Shown here one piece after another: positions 62,754 through 64,000 of a stretch of DNA of 64,000 nucleotides. Positions within the stretch are counted from its first letter, which is position 1, and each line of letters opens with the position of its first letter. The notes beneath the pieces were generated by a model that did no database searches, was not told the origin of the DNA, and was given only the letters and a program-made list of their open reading frames with translations. Source of the DNA: CAISIP01 sp031396205 (lineage in GTDB: Bacteria; Pseudomonadota; Gammaproteobacteria; Burkholderiales; Burkholderiaceae_C); the NCBI GenBank assembly GCA_031396205.1, contig JANNKH010000070.1, forward strand, positions 1 to 64,000. The letters are read 5' to 3'. Position numbers and translations under genes: made by a program.

Positions 62754-64000
62754 CTACCGGAGCGGCAATGCAATAGAGGGTAAACGCTTCGCATCCATTC
62801 GATGTGCTGTACTTCCGGCTGGATTACCAGCCAGACGCCCTGCTGCCGGCGGCGCGCCCACCGCATCGGGGTCGACGCCGATCGGCCCTTGGCTCCCCAA
62901 CGATCGACGCGGTTGCCGCTCCCGATCGAGCACCCACACGCGTGTCGCAACAACCAGAATCATGATGTTGTAGGGTAAATCGAAATACGCGAGGCTCAGG
63001 AAGGCGCCGCCTACCAGATACCCCGCCAGCGCGACCTGACACATTGCACCCAGATCACGCACCCATTGCATCTCTGGATCCTGTGAGCCGGCCTTGCGCA
63101 GCACGCCAGCGGACCGCCATGTGAATAGGTAAAGCAGCAAGAACAATGCCAGCCCGATAAAACCATGCTCGCCAAGAATCTGAAAATAGATGCTGTGCGC
63201 CGCTCGAATTTGTGTTGGGTCGGGTGCGAAAAGGCTTGCAGTCAATGGCGTATAGATGTCGAAGCCCCCGCCAAATACGTGATTCTTGGCCAGATTCCAT
63301 GCCATGTACCATGCATTGATGCGCCCCATCGCAGATGCATCCTCCTGATATTCGCCAATCGTTTCCATTCGCTTGAACCATTGATCGGACATAAGCGAAA
63401 ACAATATCGCACCGGTTATGGCAATCACCATCCCGCCCAATACTTTTCCCTTGCTCCGCCACCACAACAGCATCGCCATGGCAAGAATAGCCAATAGCGC
63501 TCCGCGTGAATGACTGCCCAATGCGGCCGCCGCCATAAGGCCCATCACAGCAAAAAAAGCAAGCCGCTGCCAGCGTACTTTCGTCTGCATCTGCAGGTAA
63601 CGCACCAGCGGAATCACCAGAATGATGGCCAAAGCGACTTCGTTGTTACCTTCGATATAGGTGCCTTGCGGACCCCACACCCTGTGCGCGCCCGCCGTTG
63701 CGATCGTGAAAAGGCCGCCTTTCACACCATAGAAGCCGATGGATACGACCAACGCCCAGCATAGGGCATGAATCTGCCGCTTGTCATGTAGCAGGTACAA
63801 CGCGACCAACAACATGAAGTCGATTTTCATCACCTTCTTGAATTGGTCGAAACTGCCTGCAAAATCGAACGCGAATACCAGCGTCACGCAAAAGAAGGCC
63901 ATCAAGGCGACGAGCGTGATCGACTCACCGCTCCAGGGGAATCGTTTCTCCGATGCCGGCGCAATCAAAACCCCGATCATCGTCGCGACGGCTATGGACG
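62754..64000 (-). CDS. Putative O-glycosylation ligase, exosortase A system-associated (partial)
   Basis: Polytopic membrane protein of the XrtA-linked O-antigen-ligase-like family (TIGR03097), thought to move glycan onto proteins or polymer. Seen: KVMKIDFMLLVALYLLHDKRQIHAL, GVKGGLFTIATAGAHRVWGPQGTYIEGNNEVALA (shown as motifs KGGLFT and VWGPQGTYIEGNNE), SHSRGALLA and GRINAWYMAWNLAKNHVFGGGF, with AAHSIYFQILGEHGFIGL. The frame is open to the right edge (SIAVATMIG before the first ATG at 63980), so the N-terminus lies outside. At least eight hydrophobic segments. Presence of this family implies an exosortase nearby. Confidence 0.92.
   Translation of the reverse strand, partial: SIAVATMIGVLIAPASEKRFPWSGESITLVALMAFFCVTLVFAFDFAGSFDQFKKVMKIDFMLLVALYLLHDKRQIHALCWALVVSIGFYGVKGGLFTIATAGAHRVWGPQGTYIEGNNEVALAIILVIPLVRYLQMQTKVRWQRLAFFAVMGLMAAAALGSHSRGALLAILAMAMLLWWRSKGKVLGGMVIAITGAILFSLMSDQWFKRMETIGEYQEDASAMGRINAWYMAWNLAKNHVFGGGFDIYTPLTASLFAPDPTQIRAAHSIYFQILGEHGFIGLALFLLLYLFTWRSAGVLRKAGSQDPEMQWVRDLGAMCQVALAGYLVGGAFLSLAYFDLPYNIMILVVATRVWVLDRERQPRRSLGSQGPIGVDPDAVGAPPAAGRLAGNPAGSTAHRMDAKRLPSIALPLR

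Noticed and set aside
1..64000. tRNA, rRNA, CRISPR arrays and insertion sequences
   Set aside because: I found no regularly spaced repeats, no transposase-like frame and no recognisable tRNA arms while reading both strands; a dedicated search was not possible.

Overview
The window is one long exopolysaccharide (EPS) and surface-modification locus from a GC-rich Gram-negative bacterium. It carries the core accessory genes of the exosortase A (XrtA)/PEP-CTERM system: the PrsK/PrsR two-component system, the PrsT TPR lipoprotein, an EpsB-type priming sugar transferase, acyl-CoA ligase, PLP decarboxylase, acyl carrier protein, hydrolases 1 and 2, and the O-glycosylation ligase. With an AlgI-like acetylation pair and an acetoacetyl-CoA-reductase-like gene, this points to a betaproteobacterium, probably Burkholderiales. 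That placement is an inference; no rRNA or housekeeping gene is present to confirm it. The exosortase itself is not in the window.

Layout. 1-4.4 kb: nucleotide-sugar genes on the plus strand (UDP-GlcNAc 2-epimerase, galE, a sugar-1-phosphate nucleotidyltransferase, a GDP-mannose pyrophosphorylase/isomerase). 4.4-5.7 kb: an N-acyl-amino-acid-synthase-like protein fused to a PilZ-like domain. 5.8-17.5 kb: a minus-strand XrtA accessory block (acyl-CoA ligase, decarboxylase, sugar transferase, PrsK, PrsR, PrsT, serine protease). 17.6-23.6 kb: a divergent plus-strand run (ACP, UDP-glucose dehydrogenase, hydrolases 2 and 1, DegT-type aminotransferase, FemAB-like acyltransferase). 23.6-31.5 kb: a visibly AT-richer stretch with two asparagine-synthase-like proteins, a TylF-like methyltransferase and a Wzx flippase, ending in a broken Sfp-type phosphopantetheinyl transferase. 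31.9-39.6 kb: a two-module nonribosomal peptide synthetase (A-T-C-A-T-TE) and a true AsnB. 39.9-55.5 kb: FemAB/GNAT proteins, three polysaccharide deacetylases, a glycosyltransferase, a large O-antigen-ligase-like protein, a beta-helix protein, an MBOAT/SGNH O-acetylation pair and an acyltransferase. 55.6-64 kb: another asparagine-synthase-like protein, a PhbB-like reductase, an AAC(3)-family acetyltransferase with an alpha/alpha-toroid-like protein, an OafA-type acyltransferase, and the O-glycosylation ligase running off the right edge.

How they may work together. Nucleotide sugars (GDP-Man, UDP-Gal, UDP-GlcA, UDP-ManNAc) feed a Wzx/Wzy-like EPS pathway primed by the EpsB-type transferase. 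The polymer is then acetylated (MBOAT/SGNH, acyltransferase-3 proteins) and N-deacetylated (three deacetylases). The unusual layer is an amino-acid chemistry set: the NRPS, whose two adenylation codes both read by eye as glycine and whose thioesterase has a Cys nucleophile; four asparagine-synthase-like proteins; and four FemAB/GNAT acyltransferases. My main hypothesis is that this locus makes an aminoacylated or peptidylated (possibly glycyl) exopolysaccharide. That is inference from gene content and motifs only.
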